64,000 nucleotides of DNA from Trebonia kvetii (GTDB lineage: Bacteria; Actinomycetota; Actinomycetes; Streptosporangiales; Streptosporangiaceae): NCBI RefSeq assembly GCF_007827045.1, contig NZ_RPFW01000005.1:19835-83834 (forward strand), given 5' to 3'. Position numbers and translations under genes: made by a program. This document shows positions 33,924 to 42,611 of this stretch, piece by piece (the first letter of the stretch is position 1; each line of letters begins with the position of its first letter). A model generated the notes under the pieces. It was not told where the DNA came from and searched no databases. It saw only the letters and a program-made list of their open reading frames with translations.

Positions 33924-35789
33924 ATGAAGACATGGCGCGTGCTGCGCTCGGCGCCGACCTGGACCTGGCCGGCCCTGAGCGCGCTCATCATCCTGTTCCT
34001 GCCGCAGCTCGGGCTCCCCTACGCGGCCACCCTGCAGGTCGAGCTCGCGGCCATCCTGGCCCTGGTGGTCAGCGGCCTCAACCTGAGCCTCGGGTACGCC
34101 GGAGAGCTGGCGCTCGGCCAGGCCGCGATGTACGCCGCAGGGGCATACGCCGCGGGGATCCTGTCCGAGCACGGGCAGACCGACCTGCTGCTCCAGCTCG
34201 CGGTCTCCGGTGCCGTCGCACTCCTGGTCGGCGTGGTCACCGGCATCCCCGGGCTGCGGCTCAACAGCTGGTCGCTTGCGATGACCTCTTTCTTCCTGGT
34301 GCTGATCATCCCCGACCTGCTGGAGATCTTCAGCAGCCAGACCGGCGGCACCAACGGCCTGAGCGGCATCCAGGCCGTCACGCTGTTCGGCATCACCTTG
34401 TCCTCAGGCGACCTGTACATGGCCATCATCGTCGTGGCCGTCCTCTGGTTCGCCCTGATGCGGAACATCGTGACCTCGCGGCACGGCATCGCGTTCCAGG
34501 TGCTCAAGCAGAGCCCGGTGCTCGCCACCTCGCAGGGCATCGCCGTCTTCCGCATGAAGCTCGCGGCCTACGCGCTCGGTGCCATCCCGGCCGGCCTGGC
34601 CGGCGCCCTGTTCGCCAACCTTGAGCAGTACATCTCTCCGGACGCGTTCAACTTCACGCTCGCGACCAGCGTCCTCGCCGCGTCCATCCTTGGCGGTTCC
34701 GCCAGCGTGTATGGCGCCGCCGTCGGCGCGGCCATCATGCAGTGGGGACCCAACAACTCCACCGCGTTCCAGCAGTACTCGCTGATCTTCTATGGCGCGT
34801 TCCTGGTCATCGGCGGCGTCCTGCTGCGGGGCGGGATCGCCCGTCTCGGGCGCGACCTGCTGCGGCGCCTTGACAGGGCAGCCGGCGTCAGGGCCGCACC
34901 GGTGCCGGCGGCTGGGGCCCCGCGGGAGATGACCCCGCTGTCGGGCGCGTCGCTGGCGGTTCGGGGCGTCTCGAAGCTGTTCGGCGGCAACCAGGCGCTC
35001 AAGGACGTTAACCTCCTGGCCGAACCCGGCAAGGTCACCGCGATCATCGGTCCCAACGGCTCGGGCAAGACGACCTTGCTCAACATGGTCTGCGGTTTCT
35101 ACCGGACCGACCAGGGCGAGATCACCCTGGGCAAGGACCGGCTTGACCAGCTTCCGCCGCATCGTCGCGCGCGGATCGGCATCTCCCGGACTTTCCAGAC
35201 GCCCAACCTGCCGGGCGGCATCACCGTCGCCGAGGCCGTCAGCTCGGGCCGTTACATGACATCGCGCGCGTCCACGTGGTCGGCGATCTTCCGGACACCG
35301 GGATACCGCAAGGTCCGCCGGGCGGATCTCGCCGAGGCGGACCGGTTGCTTGAGCTGGCCGGCCTGCTGCACCTGCGCGACACCCAGGCGGTCGCGCTGC
35401 CGCTTGGCATGCGCCGGATGCTCGAGCTCGCACGGGCGCTGATCGCCGGTCCCCGGCTACTGCTGTTGGATGAAACGGCGTCGGGCCTGGACGAGGACGA
35501 GGTCGACCGGATCGCGTCCCTGCTCACCCGGATCAGGGACGCGGGCGCGACCGTGATCCTGGTGGAGCACAACTTCCGGCTGGTGCTTGAGCTCGCCGAC
35601 CACATCGTGGTGCTGGCTCACGGCGAGGTCATCGCCGAGGGACCGCCGGCCGAGATTGAGCGGAATCCGCGGGTGCTCAGCGAGTACCTGGGCACCAGTG
35701 GCGAATCGAAGGAGCTCACGATCGCGGAAGAACTAGCGAGCATCGCCGGCGACCCGAGCCTGGCAGGCGATCGAGGTGAGGACCAGTGA
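33924..35789 (+). CDS. Fused ABC permease-ATPase (LivM-LivG)
   Basis: One 621-residue protein joins a LivM permease (about residues 12-305, with LSLGYAGELALGQAAMYAAG and several membrane helices) to a LivG ATPase (about 345-600). The ATPase has Walker A GPNGSGKTT (starting near 373) and Walker B LLLLDET with a Thr where Pro is usual. The signature is LPLGMRRMLELARAL rather than LSGGQ, unusual even for LivG (usually LSYGQQRR). A Pro/Ala linker joins the parts. It transports with the LivH protein and the LivF ATPase after it. The GTG of LivF overlaps its end. Confidence 0.88.
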   Translation: MKTWRVLRSAPTWTWPALSALIILFLPQLGLPYAATLQVELAAILALVVSGLNLSLGYAGELALGQAAMYAAGAYAAGILSEHGQTDLLLQLAVSGAVALLVGVVTGIPGLRLNSWSLAMTSFFLVLIIPDLLEIFSSQTGGTNGLSGIQAVTLFGITLSSGDLYMAIIVVAVLWFALMRNIVTSRHGIAFQVLKQSPVLATSQGIAVFRMKLAAYALGAIPAGLAGALFANLEQYISPDAFNFTLATSVLAASILGGSASVYGAAVGAAIMQWGPNNSTAFQQYSLIFYGAFLVIGGVLLRGGIARLGRDLLRRLDRAAGVRAAPVPAAGAPREMTPLSGASLAVRGVSKLFGGNQALKDVNLLAEPGKVTAIIGPNGSGKTTLLNMVCGFYRTDQGEITLGKDRLDQLPPHRRARIGISRTFQTPNLPGGITVAEAVSSGRYMTSRASTWSAIFRTPGYRKVRRADLAEADRLLELAGLLHLRDTQAVALPLGMRRMLELARALIAGPRLLLLDETASGLDEDEVDRIASLLTRIRDAGATVILVEHNFRLVLELADHIVVLAHGEVIAEGPPAEIERNPRVLSEYLGTSGESKELTIAEELASIAGDPSLAGDRGEDQ

Positions 35790-36553
35790 CAACTGCGGCT
35801 GACGGCGCCCCGCTGCTCACGGTGAGCGGCATCGCGGCCGGCTACGGCGACCTGCGTGCCGTCTGGGATGTCTCGCTCAAGGTCTGGCCCGGTCAGCTAA
35901 CGGCCCTGCTCGGCCGCAACGGCGCGGGCAAGACGACCACGCTGCGGGCGATTTCCGGGCTGAACAAAGTCCAGAGCGGAACCGTGCGCCTCCGTGAGCA
36001 GGACATCACCCGCGTCCCGCCGTACCAGCGGGTGCGCATGGGCATGGCCTACGTGCAGGAGGGCAAGCGGGTTTTCCGCCGGCTGACCGTCGAGCAGAAC
36101 CTGATCCTCGGCGGCTACGTCCGCAAGCAGGGACGTGCGAACCTGCGCAAGGAGGCCGAGCGCGTCTACGAGCTATTCCCGGTGCTGGGGGAGAAGCGCA
36201 GGCTGCCGGCGGGCAGCATGTCCGGCGGCCAGCAGCAGATGCTGGCGATCGGGCAGGCGCTCATGGCCGAGCCCTCGGTGCTGCTGCTCGACGAGCCGTC
36301 AGGCGGCCTCGCCCCGGTGATCGTCGCGGAGGTCATGGACCGCATCGGCGCCCTCCGCGGGCAGGGGCTCGGCATCCTGCTCGTTGAGCAGGCGGTGGAG
36401 GCCGCCATCGGGTACGCCGACCACGTGGCCGTCCTCGACGTCGGGAAGGTCGTGCTCACCGCGAAGGCAGGCGAAGTGGACGACATGACGATCCTGCGCG
36501 ACGCCTACTTCGGCAAGCAGGCATCCTCGGCCCAGCGCCCGAGCGAGCCCTAG
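35786..36553 (+). CDS. ABC importer ATP-binding protein (LivF type)
   Basis: A 255-residue ABC ATPase with Walker A GRNGAGKTT (about 48-56), LivF-specific MAYVQEGKRVFRRLTVEQNL, signature SGGQQQM (about 148) and Walker B LLLLDEPSGGLAP. It pairs with the LivG half of the fusion upstream to drive import. GTG 35786 overlaps the preceding stop by 4 bp. It is the last gene of the transporter operon; an SDR converges on it. Confidence 0.88.
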   Translation: MTTAADGAPLLTVSGIAAGYGDLRAVWDVSLKVWPGQLTALLGRNGAGKTTTLRAISGLNKVQSGTVRLREQDITRVPPYQRVRMGMAYVQEGKRVFRRLTVEQNLILGGYVRKQGRANLRKEAERVYELFPVLGEKRRLPAGSMSGGQQQMLAIGQALMAEPSVLLLDEPSGGLAPVIVAEVMDRIGALRGQGLGILLVEQAVEAAIGYADHVAVLDVGKVVLTAKAGEVDDMTILRDAYFGKQASSAQRPSEP

Positions 36554-36631
36554 TCCAGCTCGCCGGATAACCTCGCTCCCGTCCGGATATTCATGATGAT
36601 CCAGAACGGGGGCGGGGTTACTCCGCACGCG

Positions 36632-37432
36632 CTACCTGATCGTGCTGCCCGCGTCCACGACCAGCGTGGTGCCTGTCACGTAGCGGGCGTCGTCCGATGA
36701 TAGGTACAGCAGCGCGTTGCTGATGTCAACCGGCTGGACGTGCGAGACGGGCAGCGAGTTCATGAACAGCGGCCTAAGGTCGGGGCGCTCGTCGAGCAGT
36801 ACGGGAAGGACTTCTGAGTGCCCTTGGGGCGTGTCCACGCCGGTCGGGTGAATGGTGTTGACCCGGATGTTGCGGTCGGAGAGCTCGAGCGCCAGCGTAC
36901 GGGCCAGCCCCACCAGCGCGTGCTTCGCCGCCACATACGGGAGGTAAAACGGAAGCGCGCGGATGCCCGCCGATGAGCTCGTGATCGTGATCGATCCGCC
37001 GCCCGTCGCGAGCAGGTGCGGGATTGCGACGGAGCAGGTGTTCCAGACACCCTTGAGGTTGACATCAAGCGTGGTGTCCCAGACCTCGTCCGTGACGTCG
37101 CTGTACTTCTGCACGCTCGTGATAGCCGCATTAGCGGAGACGATGTCCAGCTGGCCGAGTTCGGCCACCGCTCTGTCCACGGCATCCTTCAGGGCGGCCC
37201 TGTCGCGGACGTCCGCTACCGCCGCTACTATCCGGCGGTCAAGCGCCTCGACGGCGCCCACGGTCTCGGCAAGGTCGTCCTCGGTGGCCATCGGGTAGGG
37301 CACGAAGCCGATCTGGCGGCAGATGTCGATGGCAATGATGTCCGCCCCCTCCTCGGCGAGGCGGATGGCGTGGCTCCTGCCCTGGCTTTTCGCCGCCCCC
37401 GTGATAAGAGCCACCTTGCCCTTTAGACGCAT
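36632..37432 (-). CDS. Mycofactocin-coupled short-chain dehydrogenase
   Basis: A 266-residue SDR. The start KVALITGAAKSQGRSHAIRL, then ADIIAIDICRQI, YPMATEDDLAETV, ANAAI, YVAAKHALVGL and NTIHPTGVDTP are features of the mycofactocin-associated SDR family (TIGR03971), which holds its nicotinamide cofactor tightly and passes electrons to mycofactocin. The catalytic Tyr-Lys are in YVAAK. It implies the mycofactocin system elsewhere in the genome. It is single and leftward, with an operator 60 bp upstream. Confidence 0.8.
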   Translation of the reverse strand: MRLKGKVALITGAAKSQGRSHAIRLAEEGADIIAIDICRQIGFVPYPMATEDDLAETVGAVEALDRRIVAAVADVRDRAALKDAVDRAVAELGQLDIVSANAAITSVQKYSDVTDEVWDTTLDVNLKGVWNTCSVAIPHLLATGGGSITITSSSAGIRALPFYLPYVAAKHALVGLARTLALELSDRNIRVNTIHPTGVDTPQGHSEVLPVLLDERPDLRPLFMNSLPVSHVQPVDISNALLYLSSDDARYVTGTTLVVDAGSTIR

Positions 37433-37491
37433 CTTCTGTGCCTCATTCTCAGCTTTCCCGGAAAGTAAAATCAGCCTCGAGGCCAGTCTAC

Positions 37492-37501
37492 CAAGCGCTT
37501 G
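37492..37501. promoter_or_regulatory. KstR2-like operator, mycofactocin-type SDR promoter
   Basis: Exact core CAAGCGCTTG, 60 bp upstream of the SDR start; on the minus strand TAGACT begins one base after the core. Confidence 0.72.
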
Positions 37502-37564
37502 CTCAAGAAGTCATCGCGCGAGCGGAAGGTGGAGGGCCTCCTCCTGGGGCGGCCGTATCCCCGG

Positions 37565-38206
37565 TCAGCCGGCCGTGAAGCCGTCGAGGAAGACGGCGAG
37601 CAGGTCGTCGGCGAGCTTGGCCGGCGGGTACCCTTCCGTCGACCGGTACCAGCGGGGCGACAGCCACACGGCGTCGCGGAGCAGGCGGTGGAACAACCGG
37701 GGGCTCACGTCAGACCGGAGTTCGAGCGCGTCGACGCCTGCCGTGATGATGTCCGCCCAGAATTGGTGGATCTCATGTGCCAGCCCGCTGACGTACTCGT
37801 TGCGCGGGAGGGACTTCAGCACAGCACCTTCGTTCTGGTAGATCTCGACGGCGTGCGGCTGGTCGGTGGCCACCTGGAGCGAGATAAGCACCAGCTGCCT
37901 GAGGCGCTTGACCGGGTCGGTGTCGCGCTCGCGCAACCCCTGGTACCGGGCAAGCAGGTCGTCGAGGTAGCCGATGACGATGTCTTGCACCATCACTTCC
38001 TTGGAGGGGAAGTGATGGTAAAGACTGCCTGAGAGCACGCCTGCCTGGTCCGCTATTTGGCGGACCGTGGTGGCGGCCACCCCCTGCGCGGCGAAAAGCG
38101 CCGCCGCCTCCCTCAAGATGATGTCTCGTCGGCTGACGCCCTGGTCAGGCCGACTGCCTGAGGGCGAGGGGCGAGCGGCCTCGCTGTCATCGTTCTTAAC
38201 AAGCAA
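37565..38206 (-). CDS. TetR-family repressor, KstR2-like (copy 2)
   Basis: A 213-residue TetR protein closely similar to copy 1. It shares RRDIILREAAALFAAQGVAA, then TTVRQIADQAGVLSGSLYHH and FPSKE in the DNA-binding domain, and IYQNEGAVLKSLPRNEYV with LLRDAVWLSPRWYRSTEGYP in the ligand domain. The recognition helix (GVLSGSLYHHF) is the same as copy 1, so both should see the same palindrome. It is divergent from the SDR at 38337 with a shared operator between them, pointing to autoregulation. Confidence 0.8.
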   Translation of the reverse strand: MLVKNDDSEAARPSPSGSRPDQGVSRRDIILREAAALFAAQGVAATTVRQIADQAGVLSGSLYHHFPSKEVMVQDIVIGYLDDLLARYQGLRERDTDPVKRLRQLVLISLQVATDQPHAVEIYQNEGAVLKSLPRNEYVSGLAHEIHQFWADIITAGVDALELRSDVSPRLFHRLLRDAVWLSPRWYRSTEGYPPAKLADDLLAVFLDGFTAG

Positions 38207-38276
38207 GGCTTTACACCGATCCCGCGTTGTGCATTAGAAACAAGTTCTCTCCGGCCGTGGGTGCCATTATTACAAC

Positions 38277-38286
38277 CAAGCGCTTG
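38277..38286. promoter_or_regulatory. KstR2-like operator between repressor copy 2 and SDR
   Basis: The core lies in the perfect 14-bp palindrome ACCAAGCGCTTGGT (38275-38288), 71 bp from the repressor start and 51 bp from the SDR start, so one site can govern both directions. Confidence 0.78.
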
Positions 38287-38336
38287 GTAGTCTATCAGAA
38301 TAGATGTGAGAAGCGCTGCGGGGAAAGGCGACCAGT

Positions 38337-39086
38337 ATGGCTGCTACCGGACAGGTGATGCTCGGGTTCACCCCGGGTGAAACGGTGATCGTGACGGGGG
38401 CAGGGAGCGGGATCGGCCGGTCCACTGCGATCAATGCCGCCGCCGTCGGGCTGACGGTGGCGGTCTGGGACGTCAACGCGGACGGGGCCGCGGCGACAGT
38501 CCGCAACATCCAGCAGGCTGGCGGCAAGGCCGTTTCTGTAACCGCCAACGTCACCGACGACGCCCAGGTAGAGGCGGCACTGGCGGCGTCGGCGCAGATG
38601 GGGAATGTGCGCTACCTGGTCAACAACGCCGGCCCGGCCAGCGCAGCCGAGCTTGACTTCGATCAGGCGATGCTGGCCGGGATCGGCAGCATGCGCCGGG
38701 TGACGACCGCGTGGCTGGCGAGGGGTCCGGTAAGCGGGGCCGCTCTGGTCAACGTCGCGTCGGTGGCAGGCAACCTGATCGGCAGCGCACCTGACTGGTA
38801 TCCGGCGACGAAGGCGGCCATCATGGGGTACACCCGCCACCTGGCCGCTTACCGCGCGGACGCCGTCCGGGCGAACGCCGTTGCCCCTGGACTGACCGAT
38901 ACCGCCCGGATGGCCGGCTACGCGGACAGCGACCTCGGGAAGCGGATCCTCGGCCGTATCCCACTGCACCGGATGGCGTCCCCAGACGAGATCTCGTGGG
39001 GCATCCTCTTCCTGCTGTCTCCGCTGGCGTCGTACGTCAACGGCATATTGCTCACGATGGACGGCGGGTGGACCATCACCCAGTAG
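38337..39086 (+). CDS. Short-chain dehydrogenase/reductase
   Basis: A 249-residue SDR: TVIVTGAGSGIG loop (about 16-27), VNNAG, NVASVAGN with the catalytic Ser, YPATK (Tyr and Lys) and LLTMDGGWTITQ end. ATG 38337 is 51 bp from the divergent operator. The next gene on the same strand is another TetR repressor 57 bp later, possibly in the same transcript. Substrate not readable. Confidence 0.83.
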   Translation: MAATGQVMLGFTPGETVIVTGAGSGIGRSTAINAAAVGLTVAVWDVNADGAAATVRNIQQAGGKAVSVTANVTDDAQVEAALAASAQMGNVRYLVNNAGPASAAELDFDQAMLAGIGSMRRVTTAWLARGPVSGAALVNVASVAGNLIGSAPDWYPATKAAIMGYTRHLAAYRADAVRANAVAPGLTDTARMAGYADSDLGKRILGRIPLHRMASPDEISWGILFLLSPLASYVNGILLTMDGGWTITQ

Positions 39087-39143
39087 CAGCTGCCGACAGC
39101 TACAGTTCCAGACGGCACAACCTCTCGCTGGAAGGTATTCCGA

Positions 39144-39776
39144 ATGACAGAGCCTCAGGACCGCCGCGAACTCATTGTCGCGACTGCGGCGGAGATGTTC
39201 GCCCGCAAGGGAATCAGGTCGACCACGGTGCGAGAAATCGCCGACTCGGTAGGCGTCCTGTCAGGCAGCCTGTACCACTACTTCAGCTCTAAGGATGAAA
39301 TCGTCAAAGAGATCCTCATGGGTTTCCTTGCCGCCATCCAGGACAGGTACGGGGAGGTCTTGGCCCAGGGACAGGACGCCTCGCAGACACTGCGAGCCGT
39401 GGTCCTTGCCTCCCTCAGGGTCGCCAAGCAGCAGCCAGACGCGACAGTGATCTACCAGAACGAACTGCGCTACCTCCGCGAGACGCCCCAGTACAAAGAG
39501 GTACAGGCGGCTGCGGCCGACGTGCAACGGGTCTGGGCCGGGGTCATTGAGCGCGGGGTCGCCGACGGCACCTTCAGGGATGACATCTCGCCGCGGATAT
39601 TCCACCGGCTCATCCGAGACGCTGTCTGGCTGTCTGGACGTGGCCAGCACTCCGACGCCGGGTATTCCACCGAGCGGCTCGCCGACGCCATCACCTCGAT
39701 ATTCCTGCAAGGCTTCGCTGCCCGTCCCGGAATAGGTGCCAGCCAGTCCGATGAGGTGCCGGCGCAGACCCCATGA
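39144..39776 (+). CDS. TetR-family repressor, KstR2-like (copy 3)
   Basis: A 210-residue TetR protein. The HTH region reads GIRSTTVREIADSVGVLSGS then LYHYFSSKDEIVKE, similar to the other two copies but with YHYF for YHHF. The ligand domain keeps VIYQNELRYLRETPQYKE and FHRLIRDAVWLSGRGQ; the WYR element after it is replaced by QHSD, so ligand recognition may differ. No operator precedes it directly; it may be read from the 38277 promoter. It converges with an acyl-CoA dehydrogenase gene. Confidence 0.78.
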   Translation: MTEPQDRRELIVATAAEMFARKGIRSTTVREIADSVGVLSGSLYHYFSSKDEIVKEILMGFLAAIQDRYGEVLAQGQDASQTLRAVVLASLRVAKQQPDATVIYQNELRYLRETPQYKEVQAAAADVQRVWAGVIERGVADGTFRDDISPRIFHRLIRDAVWLSGRGQHSDAGYSTERLADAITSIFLQGFAARPGIGASQSDEVPAQTP

Positions 39777-39784
39777 GCCTGGCC

Positions 39785-40771
39785 TCAGCGCAGGCCGGCG
39801 ACATCGGCGACCAGCCGGCGCAGCTCGCTGGGAGCGCCAAGCAGCAACTGCGACGTCTTGGCGCGCTTGAGGTAGCGGTGCGCCTCATGCTCCCAGGTGA
39901 AGCCGATGCCGCCATGCAACTGCACCATCTCTGCCGCGGCGCGCCAGAAGATGTCGGTGCAGTACAGCTTGGCGAGCGGTGCCATGACTGCGAGGTCCGC
40001 TGTGCCGGCGACGGCGGAGGACACCGCGGCGTGAGCGGCGGCCCGCGCCGACGCGACGCCCACCGCGAGGTCAGCGCAGCGGTGCTTGAGTGCCTGGAAG
40101 GAGCCGATCGGACGGCCGAACTGCCTGCGCGCCTTGAGGTAGGCGACAGTCGAGTCCAGGCAGTGCACCGCCGCGGCGGCGGACTCGGCCGCGATCAGCA
40201 CCCGCATCAGGTTCTCCGCACGCCCGTCGTCCGGCCCGACAACCAGGGTCGGCGCTCCTTGGAACGTGACCGTCGCCTGGAAGCGCGTCTGGTCCAGCGT
40301 GCCAACCGCCTCCACGATCGTGTCCTGCGCCCGGACCGTGTATAGAACGTCCTGGACACGGACAAGGAAGACGCCGGCAGCGGCTCCGTCAAGCACGTGC
40401 CGTGCCGTGCCGTCCAGCCGTCCATCCGTCGCCGCGATGCCGCCGAATATGAAGGCGGCGGTCATCGCCCCGGAGACGATGCCAGGCAGGAAGGCCTCCG
40501 CCGCCGCCCGGTCGCCATCAGAGAGCACCGCGCCCGCCAGTGCGGTGGACAGGTAGGGCACGGGCAGCAGGACGCGGCCGAGTTCCTCCGCCGCGATGGC
40601 CACCTCGGCGAAGGTGGCGCCCATGCCGTCGTAGCGCTCGTCGACGGCAAGGGCGGTCAGCCCGAGCTCTCCGGTAAGGCGTTTCCACGCGGTCGCATCG
40701 GCGTGCTGGCGGCAGAAGTCTCGTATGGTCTCGCGCAGCGCTGCCTGCTCAGATGAGTCAGTCTCGTACAT
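39785..40771 (-). CDS. Acyl-CoA dehydrogenase, small/partner subunit
   Basis: A 328-residue protein of the acyl-CoA dehydrogenase fold, shorter than usual (about 380). N-terminal helices (ETIRDFCRQH), AEELGRVLLPVPYL, and the C-terminal VQLHGGIGFTWEHEAHRYLK are visible. The middle FAD-binding block is weak and there is no catalytic Glu in the usual place, as in the partner subunits of alpha2-beta2 steroid dehydrogenases (ChsE, FadE28/29 type). ATG 40771 lies 8 bp after the FadE30-like gene; the two probably form one enzyme. Confidence 0.8.
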   Translation of the reverse strand: MYETDSSEQAALRETIRDFCRQHADATAWKRLTGELGLTALAVDERYDGMGATFAEVAIAAEELGRVLLPVPYLSTALAGAVLSDGDRAAAEAFLPGIVSGAMTAAFIFGGIAATDGRLDGTARHVLDGAAAGVFLVRVQDVLYTVRAQDTIVEAVGTLDQTRFQATVTFQGAPTLVVGPDDGRAENLMRVLIAAESAAAAVHCLDSTVAYLKARRQFGRPIGSFQALKHRCADLAVGVASARAAAHAAVSSAVAGTADLAVMAPLAKLYCTDIFWRAAAEMVQLHGGIGFTWEHEAHRYLKRAKTSQLLLGAPSELRRLVADVAGLR

Positions 40772-40778
40772 CAGCCGT

Positions 40779-41930
40779 CTATCCCCGCGGTAGGCCGAGC
40801 CCTCGCTCGGCGATGATGTTGCGCTGGATTTCGTTGGAGCCGCCGTAGATGGTGTCGGCCCGTGTATGCAGGAACAGGCGCTGCGCGTCCGATAGCTCGT
40901 AGCCGGGGCCTGCCCCGGTGGCGTCGGGCCCGGCCACGTCCGCGGCGAGCTCACCGAGCCGCTGATGCCAGGGCGCCCACAGCAGCTTGGCGATATTCGC
41001 CTCGGTTCCAGGTGCGACGCCCGCCGGACCGCCGAGGGTGGCCTGGGCGGTGAAGCGCAGTACCTGCAGCCCGATCCAGGCGTCGGTGATCCGCGTGGCG
41101 ATCTCGGGGTCGTCGATGGCCCCGTTCGCGCGTGCTTCCGCGAGGACGGATTCGAATTCGCGCTGGAACCCCATCTGCTGGCCCACCGTGGACACGCCGC
41201 GCTCGACGCCGAGCGTGCCCATCGCGACGCGCCAGCCGTCACCCGCCGCGCCCACCACGGCGTCGGCGTCGGTGCGCGCACCGTCGAAGAACACCTCGTT
41301 AAACTCCGAGGTGCCGGTGATCTGCACGATCGGGCGGATCTCAACGCCCGGCTGGTCCATGGGGACGAGCAGGTACGACAGTCCCCGGTGCCGTTCGGCC
41401 CCGGGATCCGTGCGGGCGAGCACGAAGCACCAGTCGGCGACGTGCGCCAGCGATGTCCAGACCTTCTGCCCGGTGATGTGCCATTCCCCGTCGCGCAGCT
41501 CGGCGCGGGTCCGGACGGAGGCCAGGTCGGAGCCCGCCTCGGGCTCGGAGTACCCCTGGCACCACATCTGCGTGCCGGACAGGATGCCGGGCAGGAACCT
41601 GGCCTTCTGTGCCGGCGTCCCGAAAATCAGCAGGGTCGGGCCGAGGAGCTGCTCGCCCATGTGGCCGACCCGCCCGGGCGCGCCCGCGCGCGCGTACTCC
41701 TCGTAGAAGATGACCTGCTGTCTCCATGGCAGGCCGCGGCCGCCGTCCTCGACCGGCCATCCGAGGCCGATCCAGCCGCCCTCGCCCAGGCGGCGTTCCC
41801 AGGCCAGCCGCTCGGTGACGAACTCGTGCTCTCGCCCTGGGCCCCCCTTGCCGACCAGCCCGGCGAACTCACCGGTGAGGTTGTCAGCGAGCCAGGCGCG
41901 GACGGTCGCGCGAAACTCCTCGTCGTCCAT
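40779..41930 (-). CDS. fadE30: Acyl-CoA dehydrogenase FadE30-like
   Basis: A 383-residue dehydrogenase. It follows recalled M. tuberculosis FadE30 closely: VRAWLADNLTGEFAGL, GGPGREHE, MWCQGYSEPEAGSDLASV (FAD/substrate loop), GQKVWTSLAHVADWCFVLAR, RPIVQITGTSEFNEVFF and RADTIYGGSNEIQRNIIAER. FadE30 desaturates 5-hydroxy-HIP-CoA. It is second in the three-gene leftward operon from the operator at 42594, between a VOC-like gene and a partner dehydrogenase. FadE30 is not usually paired this way, so it may also be a paralogue with a different substrate. Confidence 0.8.
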   Translation of the reverse strand: MDDEEFRATVRAWLADNLTGEFAGLVGKGGPGREHEFVTERLAWERRLGEGGWIGLGWPVEDGGRGLPWRQQVIFYEEYARAGAPGRVGHMGEQLLGPTLLIFGTPAQKARFLPGILSGTQMWCQGYSEPEAGSDLASVRTRAELRDGEWHITGQKVWTSLAHVADWCFVLARTDPGAERHRGLSYLLVPMDQPGVEIRPIVQITGTSEFNEVFFDGARTDADAVVGAAGDGWRVAMGTLGVERGVSTVGQQMGFQREFESVLAEARANGAIDDPEIATRITDAWIGLQVLRFTAQATLGGPAGVAPGTEANIAKLLWAPWHQRLGELAADVAGPDATGAGPGYELSDAQRLFLHTRADTIYGGSNEIQRNIIAERGLGLPRG

Positions 41931-41939
41931 CTATGCGCG

Positions 41940-42509
41940 TCAGACTCTCGGGAGCTGCCACTGCAGCTCGATGTGCTGCCCGAGCGACAGCATCCCGGAG
42001 GCGATGACGTCGGTCCGGACGAATGCCTGGATCATGATCTTGCTGTACGCGCCGGGGTCGCCGGGCCGGAACACGCCGGAAAGGGTGACCCGCCCCTTGA
42101 GCTGGGGGTCGTCCTCGTCGACACGGCGGATCTTGGCCAGGGTGGCCTCGTACGCGTTATACCGGGAGAACCTGATGCCGAAATGACACGACCGCTGCGG
42201 CTCGCTCGAGAGCCGGCCCTGATATCCGCGCGCCGTGTCGCCGAGCGTGCCGGCCTGCTTGAGGGCACTGGACAATGCCTGCTCGAAGGCCCACTGCTCG
42301 GCGGTGACCTCTGACGCGTACATCACGTTGTTGGCGATGTCGGCCTCGGCCTGCTCGACGTAGGCCGTCAGGAACGTGCCGCCTCTGTCTTCGACGCGGC
42401 ACCCGAGCAATCCGAACACCCGTGCTGCTAGCTGCCGCTCACCTGGCGCGTATACTAGCTCGACGTGATTCAGCCGTCGGAGCGACGGCGTTTCCTGGAC
42501 ACTCGGCAT
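41940..42509 (-). CDS. Unclassified VOC-like protein A
   Basis: A 189-residue protein: RRLNHVELVYAPGERQLAAR then VFGLLGCRVEDRG at the start, SCHFGIRFSRYNAYEATLAK in the middle and TDVIASGMLSLGQHIELQW near the end. The HVEL..GxR.LAARVFGLLGC pattern suggests the first beta-alpha unit of a vicinal-oxygen-chelate fold. A His (HFGIRF) and Glu (HIELQW) could bind metal. It resembles the protein at 51768, so they form one family. I know no assigned function; first gene of the fadE30-like operon. Confidence 0.6.
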   Translation of the reverse strand: MPSVQETPSLRRLNHVELVYAPGERQLAARVFGLLGCRVEDRGGTFLTAYVEQAEADIANNVMYASEVTAEQWAFEQALSSALKQAGTLGDTARGYQGRLSSEPQRSCHFGIRFSRYNAYEATLAKIRRVDEDDPQLKGRVTLSGVFRPGDPGAYSKIMIQAFVRTDVIASGMLSLGQHIELQWQLPRV

Positions 42510-42593
42510 CGGGGTCTCCTTCGCTGTGCGGACGCGAGCACGCCGGCCGTCCGTTCGCCTCGGCCCCACAATAGCGAGCCCGGGGCCACCAAT

Positions 42594-42603
42594 CAAGCGC
42601 TTG
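42594..42603. promoter_or_regulatory. KstR2-like operator, fadE30-like operon
   Basis: Exact core CAAGCGCTTG, 84 bp before the VOC-like gene at 42509; controls 42509-39785. Confidence 0.72.
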
Positions 42604-42611
42604 GTTTACTC

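Noticed and set aside
40965..42314. 449-codon plus-strand frame across the fadE30-like gene
   Set aside because: Antisense to a dehydrogenase and VOC-like gene; no fold signals.
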